Positions 1 to 7,130 of a DNA stretch of 14,254 bases are shown piece after piece. Below the pieces are notes generated by a model that was not told the DNA's origin, searched no databases, and worked only from the letters and a program-made list of their open reading frames with translations. Within the stretch, counting starts at the first letter, position 1. Each line of letters begins with the position of its first letter. Both the position numbers and the translations under genes were made by a program. The DNA comes from Chth-196 sp044370935 (GTDB lineage Bacteria; Verrucomicrobiota; Verrucomicrobiia; Chthoniobacterales; Chthoniobacteraceae). Location of the stretch: NCBI GenBank assembly GCA_044370935.1, contig JBILUQ010000079.1, positions 1 to 14,254 of the forward strand, in the 5' to 3' direction.

Positions 1-177
1 CTGTTTGAGGATTGCGTTCTCGGCTGAGGCTTGATCACCGGTGAGCGCTGCCTGGGTTGATTCTCGGCGCACAAGGTCGGCAAACGCTATGCCTCCCAGC
101 CCCATGCCGAACTGTGATAAAAAATGGCGGCGAGGTAACAACGAAGCCGGCTCTGTTGTTGATGCTATTGAGCTCAT
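1..177 (-). CDS. DUF1501 family protein, N-terminal fragment (cut by window edge)
   Basis: Only the first 59 codons are in the window; the gene continues past base 1. It starts at ATG 177-175. The N-terminus has a twin-arginine-like export signal: residues 16-20 read RRHFL, followed by a glycine/alanine-rich hydrophobic stretch (FGMGLGGIAFADLV, about residues 23-36). This N-terminal pattern, directly after a PSCyt/PSD1 gene, is characteristic of DUF1501 proteins, a family of unknown biochemical activity related to sulfatase/alkaline-phosphatase folds and abundant in Planctomycetes and Verrucomicrobia. The upstream gene stops only 8 bases before this start, so the two are almost certainly one operon. 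No clear Shine-Dalgarno site precedes the ATG. The export signal and pairing are seen; the family name rests mainly on context, because the conserved body is outside the window. Confidence 0.82.
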   Translation of the reverse strand, partial: MSSIASTTEPASLLPRRHFLSQFGMGLGGIAFADLVRRESTQAALTGDQASAENAILKQ

Positions 178-185
178 AGGGGAAC

Positions 186-3100
186 TTACTGTTTTACGAC
201 TGAGCCATCATGGTTAAGTAGCGCTTGAGCGAGAATCGTAGCGGCCGCGGTTTCTGCGTGGGTGAGGCCTGCTTTCCTGGGTACGCTTCCGATCGCTAGC
301 AAGGACTCCGCCTCCTCCGGATGAGCTCGGAAGTGCGCGAGTTGCTCTGAATACAATGAAGATGCGATCTCACGCTCCTTGTCATCTGGATAACGGCTCA
401 GGCACAAAATAAAGGCTTCCTCGGTCATTCCGCGCAGATTTGAACCGAAGCTTGCTTGCAGTTTTTCCCCAACCACTCGCGCCGCCTCTACATATTGCGG
501 GCCGTTGAGCAAAATCAGCGCCTGCAGGGGAGTGTTCGTGCGCTCTCTTTTTGCGGAGCAAACCGCGCGACGCGACGCGTCGAATGCCATCATCGCAGGC
601 GGAGGTGACGTCCGTCTCCAACGAGTGTAGAGGCTGCGGCGGAGAGTCCCGTCACCTGTGTCCGCGGCCGTCGGCCGGAACGCCTCGCTCATTTCATACG
701 GGCTCACGGGCGCGCCTCCAACCTTGCTCGAAAGAATGCCGCCAGCGAAGAGAAAGGCGTCTCGGATCGTCTCGGCTGGTAAACGGAAACGGGGGCCGCG
801 CGCAAGCAGGGTGTTCTCGGGATCATCAGCGATGAGGCGTGGCTCTGCGGCGCTGTCCTGACGGTAGGTTTTGGAAAGTGCGATTGCGCGCACAAGCCCC
901 TTTAAGTCCCAACCCGATTCGATAAACTTACCGCTGATCCAGTCAAGAACCTCCTGATACTCGGGCTGCGATCCCTGGCTTCCAAAATCGTCAGAGGTTT
1001 TGACGAGGCCTCGTCCAAAGAAACTCTGCCACACCCTGTTCACGGTCACTCTTGCTAGTAGTGGGTGCTGCGGATCGGTGAGCCATTGAGCGAGCCCGAG
1101 TCTGTTACGCGGCCTGTTTTTTGGGAAAGCGGGAAGGGACTCGGGGGTGTCTGCAAAAACCTCGTCGCGTCGCTGGTCGTATTGGCCTCGGAACAAGACA
1201 AACGCCTTTTTGGGTGAGGGGAGCTCCTGCATGACCATGATCTCCCTCTGGGCATCAAGCATCGCAACCAACTCAGTTCTCGCGGTCTTTAGGCGTGCCA
1301 AGCCTTCAGTGTATTCAGCGCATTGCGCTTTGAAGAAGTACTCCTCCAGAACTTCTCGGTCCTCGCGCAACATGCCGCTGGTCGGTTTCGAAAAAAGTGA
1401 ATCCGCTTTGGACTGGTCGAAAGTTGCAAGCATTTCCAGTGATGAAAGCTCTCTTTCAAAAATGCGGACCTCGTCGATTAATCCCTGCTTGAATCCGCGG
1501 TCTCGCATCCGTTCACCAAGCGTTATGGATTCCCTGCTTGGGTTGATATCACGCGAGAGCGAATCCTTGATGGTGTCGACCTGCGCTTTTTCGCCGTTGA
1601 TTTGAATCCGCAAACCTGCGGCGGAGCCGGATCCGTCTGAGGATACAACCACATGCGTCCACTCTCCAGGTTTGAGTTGTGTGCGGCATCTGATGGACGC
1701 GGCGTCGCCGGGCCAGAAGCGAATGAGGGACCACTTGAGCTTTCCCTCTTCGATGAGCAGCTCAAATCCCCGGCTCGCTGCATCTGTCCAGGCTTTTGAT
1801 CTGTGAAGCACAACGGCGCGCTCCTTCACATCCGGGGTCCGGATCCAGAGCGAGATCGTGAACGGATCAACGCGGTTGAAGTTGCCTCCGGGAATGTCCA
1901 ACGCGTCGTCACCCGAGAGTTGAACAGCTTTCCCAAAACGCCCCTCCACGAGTTTGTTTTCGCCTCGAAGCGTGACAGGCGCCTTTTCGCTGGTCCGGTT
2001 TGGGATGCGATTGTCTTTTGCGTCTTCAAAATCGATTCGCGCGAATTCTCCTCGGATATTCATTTCCCCGCGATTCTCAAGCCAGTTCGAAAACGCGGTG
2101 CTGTGTGATGCGTAAAGTGATTTGAGATGCGCTTGAGCGGACTTCTCCTTTTGCTCCAGAGCGGGGCGAGAGGTTTTTGCCTGTTCGCTGAAAAGCTTCA
2201 TCGCGGGAGTAGGCGCATCTGCGGCGCTGAAGAACGAGTAAAGACCCGCTTCGTCGATATCGTCAAAAAATGCGAAGAGCCGGTAGAAATCTTTTTGCGT
2301 GATCGGATCAAATTTGTGGTCGTGGCATTTAGCGCACTCGAAAGTTAAGCCGAGAAATGCGGTGCCGAACGTCTGCACCCGGTCTGAGATGTATTCCACC
2401 CTGTATTCTTCCTCCACCGAGCCGCCCTCTGATTCCTGCTGATGGAGACGGTTAAATGCAGTTGCCAAAATCTGTTCCTCGGTCGGTGAGGGCAAGAGGT
2501 CGCCTGCGAGTTGCCAGGTCACAAACTGATCAAAAGGCAGGTTGCGATTGAAAGCCGAAACCACCCAGTCGCGCCAAGGCCACACTTCGCGGTCGCGGTC
2601 GACTTGGAATCCGTAGCTGTCGGCGTAGCGCGACACATCGAGCCAGTCGGTCGCCATCCGCTCTCCGAAAGCTGTTGAAGCAAGCAAACGATCAACCGCT
2701 TTTTCGTAAGCGTCCGTCGACGGGTCTTTCAAAAACTCGCGAACCTCAGCCGCGGATGGCGGAAGCCCGGTGATGTCGAGGCTTGCTCTGCGCAGAAGCG
2801 CTTCCGGCCGAGCCTCCGGTCTGGGCGTGATGTTGAGTTTTGCGAGGCGAGCAGCGACCAGCCTGTCGATTCCAGTCGAGATCGTCGGTTCCGAGTTCGC
2901 CGGTTCTCCGGGCACGGGAACTGGCGTGAGCGGAATGAATGACCAAAGCGGCTGGTAATCTGCCCCGGCAGAGATCCAAGCCCGCAGCAGTTCCACCTCC
3001 GCCTTTGTGATTGCCGGGAGTTTAGCCTCAGGGGGAGGCATGACCTCGTCGGCTTCTTTACTCAGGATGCGTTCAAGGATGTGGCTTCCGACTGGGTCGG

Positions 3101-3383
3101 CTGGTTTGATGGGGGTTTCCCCGCTCTTCGCCGGTTTGATCGCATCCTCACGGCGATCGAGTCGGAGCCCCGCCTTCCGGTGACCGCTGTCCGGGCCGTG
3201 GCAGCTAAAGCATTTGTCCGACAGAATGGGCCGGATGTCGCGGTTGAACTCAATGGCTGTCGGAGCCGCTGCGTGAAGCGTAGCTCCTAGAGCGAATAGT
3301 ATGCCAACCGCCGCACGCACTTTCACAGTTTGACCCACTGAAGCTGCGGATACGCTTGTGTCGTGAACAATGGGAGCAGGCAT
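186..3383 (-). CDS. PSCyt1-PSCyt2(DUF1549)-LamG-PSD1(DUF1553) exported cytochrome-type protein
   Basis: A protein of about 1065 residues with the domain order typical of Planctomycete/Verrucomicrobia surface proteins. After an N-terminal signal segment (VGILFALGATLHAAA) comes a PSCyt1 domain with heme motif CFSCH (residues 58-62). PSCyt2/DUF1549 follows at about 172-386 and holds a second motif, CAKCH (350-354), in the context ECAKCHDHKFDP. A LamG/concanavalin-like segment lies at about 480-646 and PSD1/DUF1553 runs from about 758 to near the end. The probable role is an exported, possibly electron-transferring or carbohydrate-associated protein; the family's function is not established. The start is uncertain: the frame is open back to TTG 3425, ATG 3383 is chosen here, and GTG 3326 would give a neat signal peptide beginning MKVRAAVG. 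None has a strong ribosome binding site. It is co-transcribed with the DUF1501 gene 8 bases downstream. Confidence 0.93.
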   Translation of the reverse strand: MPAPIVHDTSVSAASVGQTVKVRAAVGILFALGATLHAAAPTAIEFNRDIRPILSDKCFSCHGPDSGHRKAGLRLDRREDAIKPAKSGETPIKPADPVGSHILERILSKEADEVMPPPEAKLPAITKAEVELLRAWISAGADYQPLWSFIPLTPVPVPGEPANSEPTISTGIDRLVAARLAKLNITPRPEARPEALLRRASLDITGLPPSAAEVREFLKDPSTDAYEKAVDRLLASTAFGERMATDWLDVSRYADSYGFQVDRDREVWPWRDWVVSAFNRNLPFDQFVTWQLAGDLLPSPTEEQILATAFNRLHQQESEGGSVEEEYRVEYISDRVQTFGTAFLGLTFECAKCHDHKFDPITQKDFYRLFAFFDDIDEAGLYSFFSAADAPTPAMKLFSEQAKTSRPALEQKEKSAQAHLKSLYASHSTAFSNWLENRGEMNIRGEFARIDFEDAKDNRIPNRTSEKAPVTLRGENKLVEGRFGKAVQLSGDDALDIPGGNFNRVDPFTISLWIRTPDVKERAVVLHRSKAWTDAASRGFELLIEEGKLKWSLIRFWPGDAASIRCRTQLKPGEWTHVVVSSDGSGSAAGLRIQINGEKAQVDTIKDSLSRDINPSRESITLGERMRDRGFKQGLIDEVRIFERELSSLEMLATFDQSKADSLFSKPTSGMLREDREVLEEYFFKAQCAEYTEGLARLKTARTELVAMLDAQREIMVMQELPSPKKAFVLFRGQYDQRRDEVFADTPESLPAFPKNRPRNRLGLAQWLTDPQHPLLARVTVNRVWQSFFGRGLVKTSDDFGSQGSQPEYQEVLDWISGKFIESGWDLKGLVRAIALSKTYRQDSAAEPRLIADDPENTLLARGPRFRLPAETIRDAFLFAGGILSSKVGGAPVSPYEMSEAFRPTAADTGDGTLRRSLYTRWRRTSPPPAMMAFDASRRAVCSAKRERTNTPLQALILLNGPQYVEAARVVGEKLQASFGSNLRGMTEEAFILCLSRYPDDKEREIASSLYSEQLAHFRAHPEEAESLLAIGSVPRKAGLTHAETAAATILAQALLNHDGSVVKQ

Positions 3384-3511
3384 GTTGAGTGGTCGGAATT
3401 TTTGTCGAGGGCAGCAACAGTACAACCCCGACTAGTCTCATTCCCTTAGCCCTGAAGCTACAGGCACCATCCTCTTTTCCAGTTTCATCTGCAGCCTGCA
3501 GCCGTTTTGGT

Positions 3512-4735
3512 TTAGAATGTGTGGATGAAGAGGCCGCTCCTCAGCTTCGGCTCAAACCAGGTGCTCTTGGGAGGCATGATCTGATCCGCGTCGGCGATGT
3601 CCATCAGCTGCTGGAGAGTCGTGGGAAACATCGAGAACGCCACGGCGCATTCACCGCTATCGACTCGCTTCACGAGTTCTCCAGTGCCGCGAATCCCGCC
3701 GACAAAGTCGATGCGCTTGCTGGTGCGCGGGTCATCGATTCCCAACAACGGCGCAAGCAGTCTTTCCTGCAAGCCGGTCACGTCCAAGCGGCCGATCGGA
3801 TCTGCGTTCGCTGCGGGCTGCCATTGCAGTTTGTGCCATGCTCCGGCAAGGTACATTCGGATGTCGCCAGGGTTTTCCGGTTCTGGCGAATTGGTCGCAC
3901 TCACGCGGAACACGGCGCTTACTGCGCGTAGCAACTCCTCCGCGGAGTGTCCGTGGAGGTCCTTCACGAGTCGGTTGTATGGCAGAATCCGCAGCTGGCT
4001 TTCTGGGAAAAGCACGGTGAGAAACCAGTTGTAGTCCTCGTTCCCTGTGTGCTGCGGGTTGCGCGCGCGGCGTTCCTTGCCCACTCGCACGGCGCTTGCT
4101 GTTCGGTGATGACCGTCGGCTACGTACGAGACGGGCACGGATTCGAATGCCTTCACGTAATCGTTGCCTCCCTTGATGCGCCACACAGTGTGCCGGATCC
4201 CGTCTGGTGCGACAAAGTCCGCGGAAGGTTTCTCATTCTGAAGCGTCTGATTTACGAGGGCGTTGATTTGAGCGTCATCGCGATAGGTTAGGAAAACTGG
4301 GCCGGTGTCTGCGCTGAGGGTGTCGATCAGTTTGGTGCGGTCGTCTTCTTTGTCTTTGCGCGTCTTTTCGTGTTTTTTGATGATGTTTTGCTCGTAGTCA
4401 TCAATGTGGCAGACGCAGGCAACGCCCGTTTGCACATGGTTGCCCATGGTTTGCTGGTAGAGATAAACGCAGCGCTCGGATTCACGCACCAGCGAACCGG
4501 AGGACTGCAACCGCTGAAATTCAGAGAGAGCCGTTTTGTACACAATCTCCGAGTACGGATCCGTGTCTTTCGGCAGATGAATCTCCGCGCGGTCCACGTT
4601 CATGAGCGTGTGGGGGTTTCCCGCAGCTAATGCCGCGGCCTCATCGGTGTTGACCACGTCGTATGGAACACAGGCGACCTGGGAGACGAGCGCTGGGGCT
4701 GGGACGAGACCTTGGAAGGAACGGATTCGGAGCAT
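3512..4735 (-). CDS. DUF1015 family protein (ParB/SerK-like fold suspected)
   Basis: A 407-residue protein of normal length for DUF1015 (COG4198). Hallmarks visible in order are VPYDVVN (23-29), NPHTLMNVDRAEI (40-52), a charged EKTRKDKEDDR block (123-133), YVADGHHR (204-211), and a conserved C-terminus MPPKSTWFEPKLRSG (about 387-401). The DGHHR signature also occurs in ParB-like serine kinases (SerK), so a nucleotide-dependent small-molecule or serine-related role is plausible, but the family has no settled activity. There is no signal peptide, so it is probably cytoplasmic. It lies 137 bases after rsmH and 128 bases before the PSCyt/PSD1 start on the same strand. I see no convincing promoter or terminator in either gap, so it may be read from upstream or from an unrecognised promoter. 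The start ATG at 4735 opens directly into the conserved family N-terminus. Confidence 0.93.
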   Translation of the reverse strand: MLRIRSFQGLVPAPALVSQVACVPYDVVNTDEAAALAAGNPHTLMNVDRAEIHLPKDTDPYSEIVYKTALSEFQRLQSSGSLVRESERCVYLYQQTMGNHVQTGVACVCHIDDYEQNIIKKHEKTRKDKEDDRTKLIDTLSADTGPVFLTYRDDAQINALVNQTLQNEKPSADFVAPDGIRHTVWRIKGGNDYVKAFESVPVSYVADGHHRTASAVRVGKERRARNPQHTGNEDYNWFLTVLFPESQLRILPYNRLVKDLHGHSAEELLRAVSAVFRVSATNSPEPENPGDIRMYLAGAWHKLQWQPAANADPIGRLDVTGLQERLLAPLLGIDDPRTSKRIDFVGGIRGTGELVKRVDSGECAVAFSMFPTTLQQLMDIADADQIMPPKSTWFEPKLRSGLFIHTF

Positions 4736-4872
4736 GTTAGAGGGATGGCGGTTTTTTTGCAGATGCCGCGCACTTTGCGTGGCAAATCACCCGGAATTTG
4801 TAGCGGACGCAAAGCTTGTTCGGCCAGCGCAAATCCCTCCGAAAAACCCCGCGAACTCCTCGTTTTTTTCGC

Positions 4873-5919
4873 CTAGGCGCTGCGTACCGCCCACCTGAGT
4901 TTTGCAGGAACCGAGCGCGTGTTCGATCTGCGCTCCTCAGCAGTGGGGCGGATCACCTCCGGTGCGATGGCCGAATAAGCTCCTGATCGCAGGCCGGACT
5001 CGAAGGACTTTTTAACCCTCCGGTCTTCGCCCGAATGGAAGCTGAGTATCGCAACCCTCCCTCCCGGGGACAGACAGTCGGGGAGTTGCCGTAAAAGCAT
5101 CTCAAGCGCCGTGAACTCCTCGTTCACGGCGATCCTAAGGGCCTGAAAAACGCGCCGGACCGATTGTCCCGCATCGTCCGCATCCAGCCCGGGCAGTGCG
5201 GTCCGGATTGCTTCCGCAAGGCTTTGCGTGGTTTCAAAAAAACGGCCGGCCAATACGTTTGATAGTCGTTCGGCGTGCGGTTCGTCGGAGTTCTCCTCAA
5301 GGATCAGGCGCAACTTGGATGCGCCCGTCTTTCCAAGCAGGGCCGACGCTGGTTCTCCTCTCTGGGGATTCATCCGCATGTCGAGCGGGCCGTTTTCTTT
5401 CAGTGAAAATCCGCGTGCTGGATTGTCGATCTGCATTGAGGACACCCCAAGGTCAGCAAGAATGACGTCCGCGGATGTTCTGCCGTCAGCCGCAAGCACT
5501 TTCGGTAACCCAGCGAAATTGCTGCGAGCGGCCCGGAATTGCTTCTCGTCGAAGCCAAGTGCGCGCATTCGGGCTTCTGTACGGACGATTTCGATCGGAT
5601 CCGCATCGACTCCAAGCAGAAGTCCGCCTGGCAAAACGCGGCGTAAGATTTCCGAGGCGTGCCCGCCAAATCCCAAGGTGCAGTCGACAACAAAATCACC
5701 AGGCCGCGGTTCGAGTGCTGCCATAATCTCGGGTACCATGATCGGGCGGTGGGTTCCGGCCGGTGTCTTCCCCGATGCGATTACTTTTGCAAGCGTGTCC
5801 GGATGTTTGTCGGGCTCCTGCTCCTTATACTTATCCTCAAAGCGGCGCGGGTTTTTGCCCGAGTAACGCGGGCGCCTTCTGTGAGGGGCTGAACCCGGGG
5901 CGGGGGATTCGGGGTTCAC
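4873..5919 (-). CDS. rsmH: 16S rRNA (cytosine-1402-N4)-methyltransferase RsmH (MraW)
   Basis: RsmH methylates N4 of C1402 in the 16S rRNA decoding centre using S-adenosylmethionine. Diagnostic motifs are HRPIMVPE (57-64), the SAM-binding TLGFGGH (81-87), GVDAD (103-107), DLGVSS (156-161), a RGFSLKENGPLDMRM block (169-183), the VFQALRIAVNEE helix (257-268) and LSFHSGEDRRVK (292-303). At 348 residues it is longer than the usual 300-315. The excess is a basic, proline-rich N-terminal extension of about 50 residues with no membrane segment. It starts with GTG at 5919, and its first four bases overlap the stop of the upstream pyrophosphohydrolase gene (GTGA), which suggests coupled translation. 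No mraZ, ftsL, ftsI or mur genes are nearby, so this is not the classical division/cell-wall cluster. The genome may hold a second copy or may simply have moved this one. Confidence 0.95.
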   Translation of the reverse strand: MNPESPAPGSAPHRRRPRYSGKNPRRFEDKYKEQEPDKHPDTLAKVIASGKTPAGTHRPIMVPEIMAALEPRPGDFVVDCTLGFGGHASEILRRVLPGGLLLGVDADPIEIVRTEARMRALGFDEKQFRAARSNFAGLPKVLAADGRTSADVILADLGVSSMQIDNPARGFSLKENGPLDMRMNPQRGEPASALLGKTGASKLRLILEENSDEPHAERLSNVLAGRFFETTQSLAEAIRTALPGLDADDAGQSVRRVFQALRIAVNEEFTALEMLLRQLPDCLSPGGRVAILSFHSGEDRRVKKSFESGLRSGAYSAIAPEVIRPTAEERRSNTRSVPAKLRWAVRSA

Positions 5920-6266
5920 AGTTCGTTGTATTTTTTGTTGGAGCCAAATGCCTTGGCCGCCGGATAACGTTCCTCGTTGCGTGCCAATTTCGCGGCCACC
6001 GCATCCCCAAGCGAAACGTCGACCACCTCTGCAAACTCCATCAACAAAATCGCGATATCCGCCATCTCGCTCGCGATTTCCTCCCGTCTCTGGATTGCGC
6101 GCTCAACGGATTGCTTGTCCGTTTGCCAAACAAAATGCTGCAGGAGTTCCCCCGCCTCTGCAGTGATGGCGACGGCGAGCTCTTTCGGGGAGTGGAACTG
6201 CTTCCAGTCGCGTGCGTCGCGAAAGGCGCAAATTTGACGGGTGAGTGCGCTGATCGAGTCGTTCAT
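5916..6266 (-). CDS. MazG-like nucleotide pyrophosphohydrolase (dCTPase/RS21-C6 type)
   Basis: A 116-residue all-alpha pyrophosphohydrolase that probably hydrolyses non-canonical or excess (d)NTPs to monophosphate and pyrophosphate, cleaning the nucleotide pool in the cytoplasm. The family's metal-binding pairs are visible as EAGE at residues 37-40 (in ITAEAGELLQHF) and EMAD at 67-70. The tryptophan-containing segment DWKQFHSPKELA (20-31) resembles dCTP pyrophosphatase 1. The length fits the single-domain iMazG/DCTPP1 group rather than full-length MazG. ATG 6266 is chosen over an in-frame TTG at 6299, because the family N-terminus begins at MNDSISALTRQI and the extra 11 residues look non-conserved. 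The stop overlaps the rsmH start by 4 bases. A strong terminator ends 41 bases upstream, so mazG-rsmH needs its own promoter or readthrough; I see no clear one in that gap. Confidence 0.92.
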   Translation of the reverse strand: MNDSISALTRQICAFRDARDWKQFHSPKELAVAITAEAGELLQHFVWQTDKQSVERAIQRREEIASEMADIAILLMEFAEVVDVSLGDAVAAKLARNEERYPAAKAFGSNKKYNEL

Positions 6267-6307
6267 TCGGATGGGTTGTGGAATTGGTGAGTTTCCCAAA
6301 TTTGAAT

Positions 6308-6344
6308 AAAAAAAAGCCAGGCAGCCGTGAGGCTGGCCTGGCTT
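6308..6344 (-). terminator. Rho-independent terminator of the small lipoprotein gene
   Basis: On the minus strand this reads as a long GC-rich hairpin, AAGCCAGG-C-CAGCC / loop TCAC / GGCTG-CCTGGCTT, with 13 paired bases and one bulged C, followed immediately by eight T residues (A run 6308-6315 on the plus strand). That is a textbook intrinsic terminator. It begins about 26 bases after the lipoprotein stop codon. It also sits just upstream of the mazG-like gene, so it should separate the two transcription units. Confidence 0.93.
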
Positions 6345-6370
6345 AAATTGGTCCTGAGACCCGTTAAAAA

Positions 6371-6487
6371 CTACTTCTTGTAGCCTTTCACGGACTTCGA
6401 GGGCGCGGGGCAGGTTTTGCAGTCTTTAGCGCAAGCGCCGAGACCGAATGCAACCGCTACGAGAGTAATAAAAGCAATCGATTTCAT
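6371..6487 (-). CDS. Small secreted lipoprotein, 38 residues
   Basis: A short gene easily missed by gene callers. It encodes 38 residues: a lysine-containing start (MKSIAF), a hydrophobic core (ITLVAVAFGLG) and a lipobox LGAC with the modified cysteine at residue 19. The predicted mature lipopeptide has only 20 residues, begins C-A-K-D and contains CKTCP and a basic tail (KSVKGYKK). It has a good ribosome binding site (AAAGGAG at 6505-6499, 11 bases before ATG 6487), a promoter-like element with a perfect TATAAT upstream, and a strong terminator downstream, so it looks like a true monocistronic gene. The size and design recall entericidin-type lipopeptides and other small envelope lipoproteins, but I recognise no specific family. 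The extra Cys pair (residues 23 and 26) could bind metal or form a disulfide. Function is unknown. Confidence 0.85.
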   Translation of the reverse strand: MKSIAFITLVAVAFGLGACAKDCKTCPAPSKSVKGYKK

Positions 6488-6498
6488 AATTTGGTTCA

Positions 6499-6505
6499 CT
6501 CCTTT
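6499..6505 (-). promoter_or_regulatory. Ribosome binding site of the small lipoprotein gene
   Basis: AAAGGAG on the minus strand, 11 bases before the ATG at 6487. It is the clearest Shine-Dalgarno sequence in the window, where most other genes have weak or no such site. It supports translation of the 38-codon frame. Confidence 0.85.
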
Positions 6506-6507
6506 CT

Positions 6508-6541
6508 TCGCCTAATTGGCGAGGGCACGAGGCTTATGCCT
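6508..6541 (-). repeat. Two small inverted repeats in the lipoprotein mRNA leader
   Basis: TCGCC-taatt-GGCGA (6508-6522) and AGGC-ttat-GCCT (6530-6541) could each form a small hairpin in the roughly 95-base leader, the first ending three bases before the Shine-Dalgarno site. They could affect mRNA stability or translation; stems of 5 and 4 pairs are short and may be chance. Confidence 0.4.
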
Positions 6542-6590
6542 AGGAGAGCGCGTGACAAGGCTTTTTTCTGCAAATCACCGAAGTAAAGGG

Positions 6591-6618
6591 ATTATATCGG
6601 TTAATTCTGCCGCCCCAA
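6591..6618 (-). promoter_or_regulatory. Putative sigma-70-type promoter for the small lipoprotein gene
   Basis: The minus strand has a perfect TATAAT (-10, 6596-6591) 16 bases after TTGGGG (-35, 6618-6613; only the TTG matches consensus). Transcription would start near 6584, giving a leader of about 95 bases before ATG 6487. The site lies between the L,D-transpeptidase stop (6645) and the lipoprotein gene. Confidence 0.6.
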
Positions 6619-6644
6619 GGCGTGGGTTAAGTGTTAGTTCAAGC

Positions 6645-7097
6645 CTAGGTCGTAATTTGCACTGTAGTTCCAACCGATACCAAATCAAATAGTTCTGTGA
6701 TATCTTGATTGCCCATTCTTACGCATCCATGGCTGGACGGAGTGCCTAAACTGCCTTCGGCGTTTGTGCCATGGATATAGATATAGCGTGATTTAGTGTT
6801 CTCGTTCTCAGGCTCGACTCCATCCAACCAGAGGATCCGCGTCTGCACATTGTCGCTGGAGTCGTCTTCCAAGCCGATCCGTCCGGTCGGAACCCGGCCT
6901 ATGAAGACTTCCCCAAGGGGCGCGCCCTCGCCGATTTTGTCCGAAATGACAAAACTTCCAGTCGGCGTGCGGTTGCTTCCCGGCTCGAACCCCAGTCCGA
7001 ACTGGGAGGTGGAAATGCTGAAGCGCCTCGTTAGTTCACCGTTTTCGTCGAGTAATTCAAGAGTTTGGGAGGGAACATGAACGCGGATTTGCAACAT
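6645..7097 (-). CDS. L,D-transpeptidase (YkuD/ErfK family) without visible signal peptide
   Basis: A 150-residue protein consisting almost entirely of a YkuD catalytic domain, which makes 3-3 peptidoglycan cross-links or attaches proteins to peptidoglycan. The catalytic signature is complete: HGT at 109-111 and SSHGCVRM at 121-128, with nucleophile Cys125 and Arg127. The substrate-loop motif RTPTGSFVISDK lies at 43-54. ATG 7097 is chosen; an in-frame ATG at 7148 would add 17 residues (MQIPAHKKVGEYGINLR) that are not hydrophobic and would overlap the divergent asd gene. With either start there is no signal peptide or membrane anchor, which is odd for a periplasmic enzyme. Export by another route, or annotation of a noncanonical start, cannot be excluded. 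It diverges from asd across 33 bases and probably has its own promoter with almost no leader. Confidence 0.93.
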   Translation of the reverse strand: MLQIRVHVPSQTLELLDENGELTRRFSISTSQFGLGFEPGSNRTPTGSFVISDKIGEGAPLGEVFIGRVPTGRIGLEDDSSDNVQTRILWLDGVEPENENTKSRYIYIHGTNAEGSLGTPSSHGCVRMGNQDITELFDLVSVGTTVQITT

Positions 7098-7117
7098 CCT
7101 TAAATTTATACCATACT
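7089..7117 (+). promoter_or_regulatory. Putative asd promoter
   Basis: TTGCAA (-35, 7089-7094) and CATACT (-10, 7112-7117) are separated by exactly 17 bases, with 4 of 6 consensus matches each. Transcription would begin near 7124, leaving only about 7 bases before the asd ATG at 7131. No Shine-Dalgarno site is present, which fits a near-leaderless transcript. The -35 lies inside the start of the divergent transpeptidase gene. Confidence 0.45.
7105..7113 (-). promoter_or_regulatory. Putative extended -10 promoter of the L,D-transpeptidase gene
   Basis: The minus strand reads TGG-TATAAA, an extended -10 element (TGnTATAAT type), ending 7 bases before ATG 7097. The expected start of transcription is therefore at or next to the A of the ATG, giving a leaderless mRNA. 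No good -35 is seen, as allowed for extended -10 promoters. The element sits inside the spacer of the proposed asd promoter. It supports the 7097 start over 7148. Confidence 0.5.
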
Positions 7118-7130
7118 CGCCAACTTTTTT

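Noticed and set aside
1147..1605. Long open frame on the plus strand opposite the PSCyt/PSD1 gene
   Set aside because: It lies wholly within a well-supported gene on the other strand, and its low-complexity serine/arginine-rich translation matches no family.
3384..3425. Upstream TTG start extending the PSCyt/PSD1 protein by 14 residues (MYCCCPRQ...)
   Set aside because: The extension is cysteine-rich and unlike a signal peptide; ATG 3383 or GTG 3326 is more credible.
3491..3504. Tandem CTGCAG repeats after the DUF1015 stop
   Set aside because: Two self-complementary hexamers separated by one base cannot form a useful hairpin, and no T run follows.
4840..4871. Inverted repeat CGAAAAA...TTTTTCG after the rsmH stop
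   Set aside because: The stem is mostly A-T, the loop is long and no T run follows on the minus strand, so it does not qualify as a terminator.
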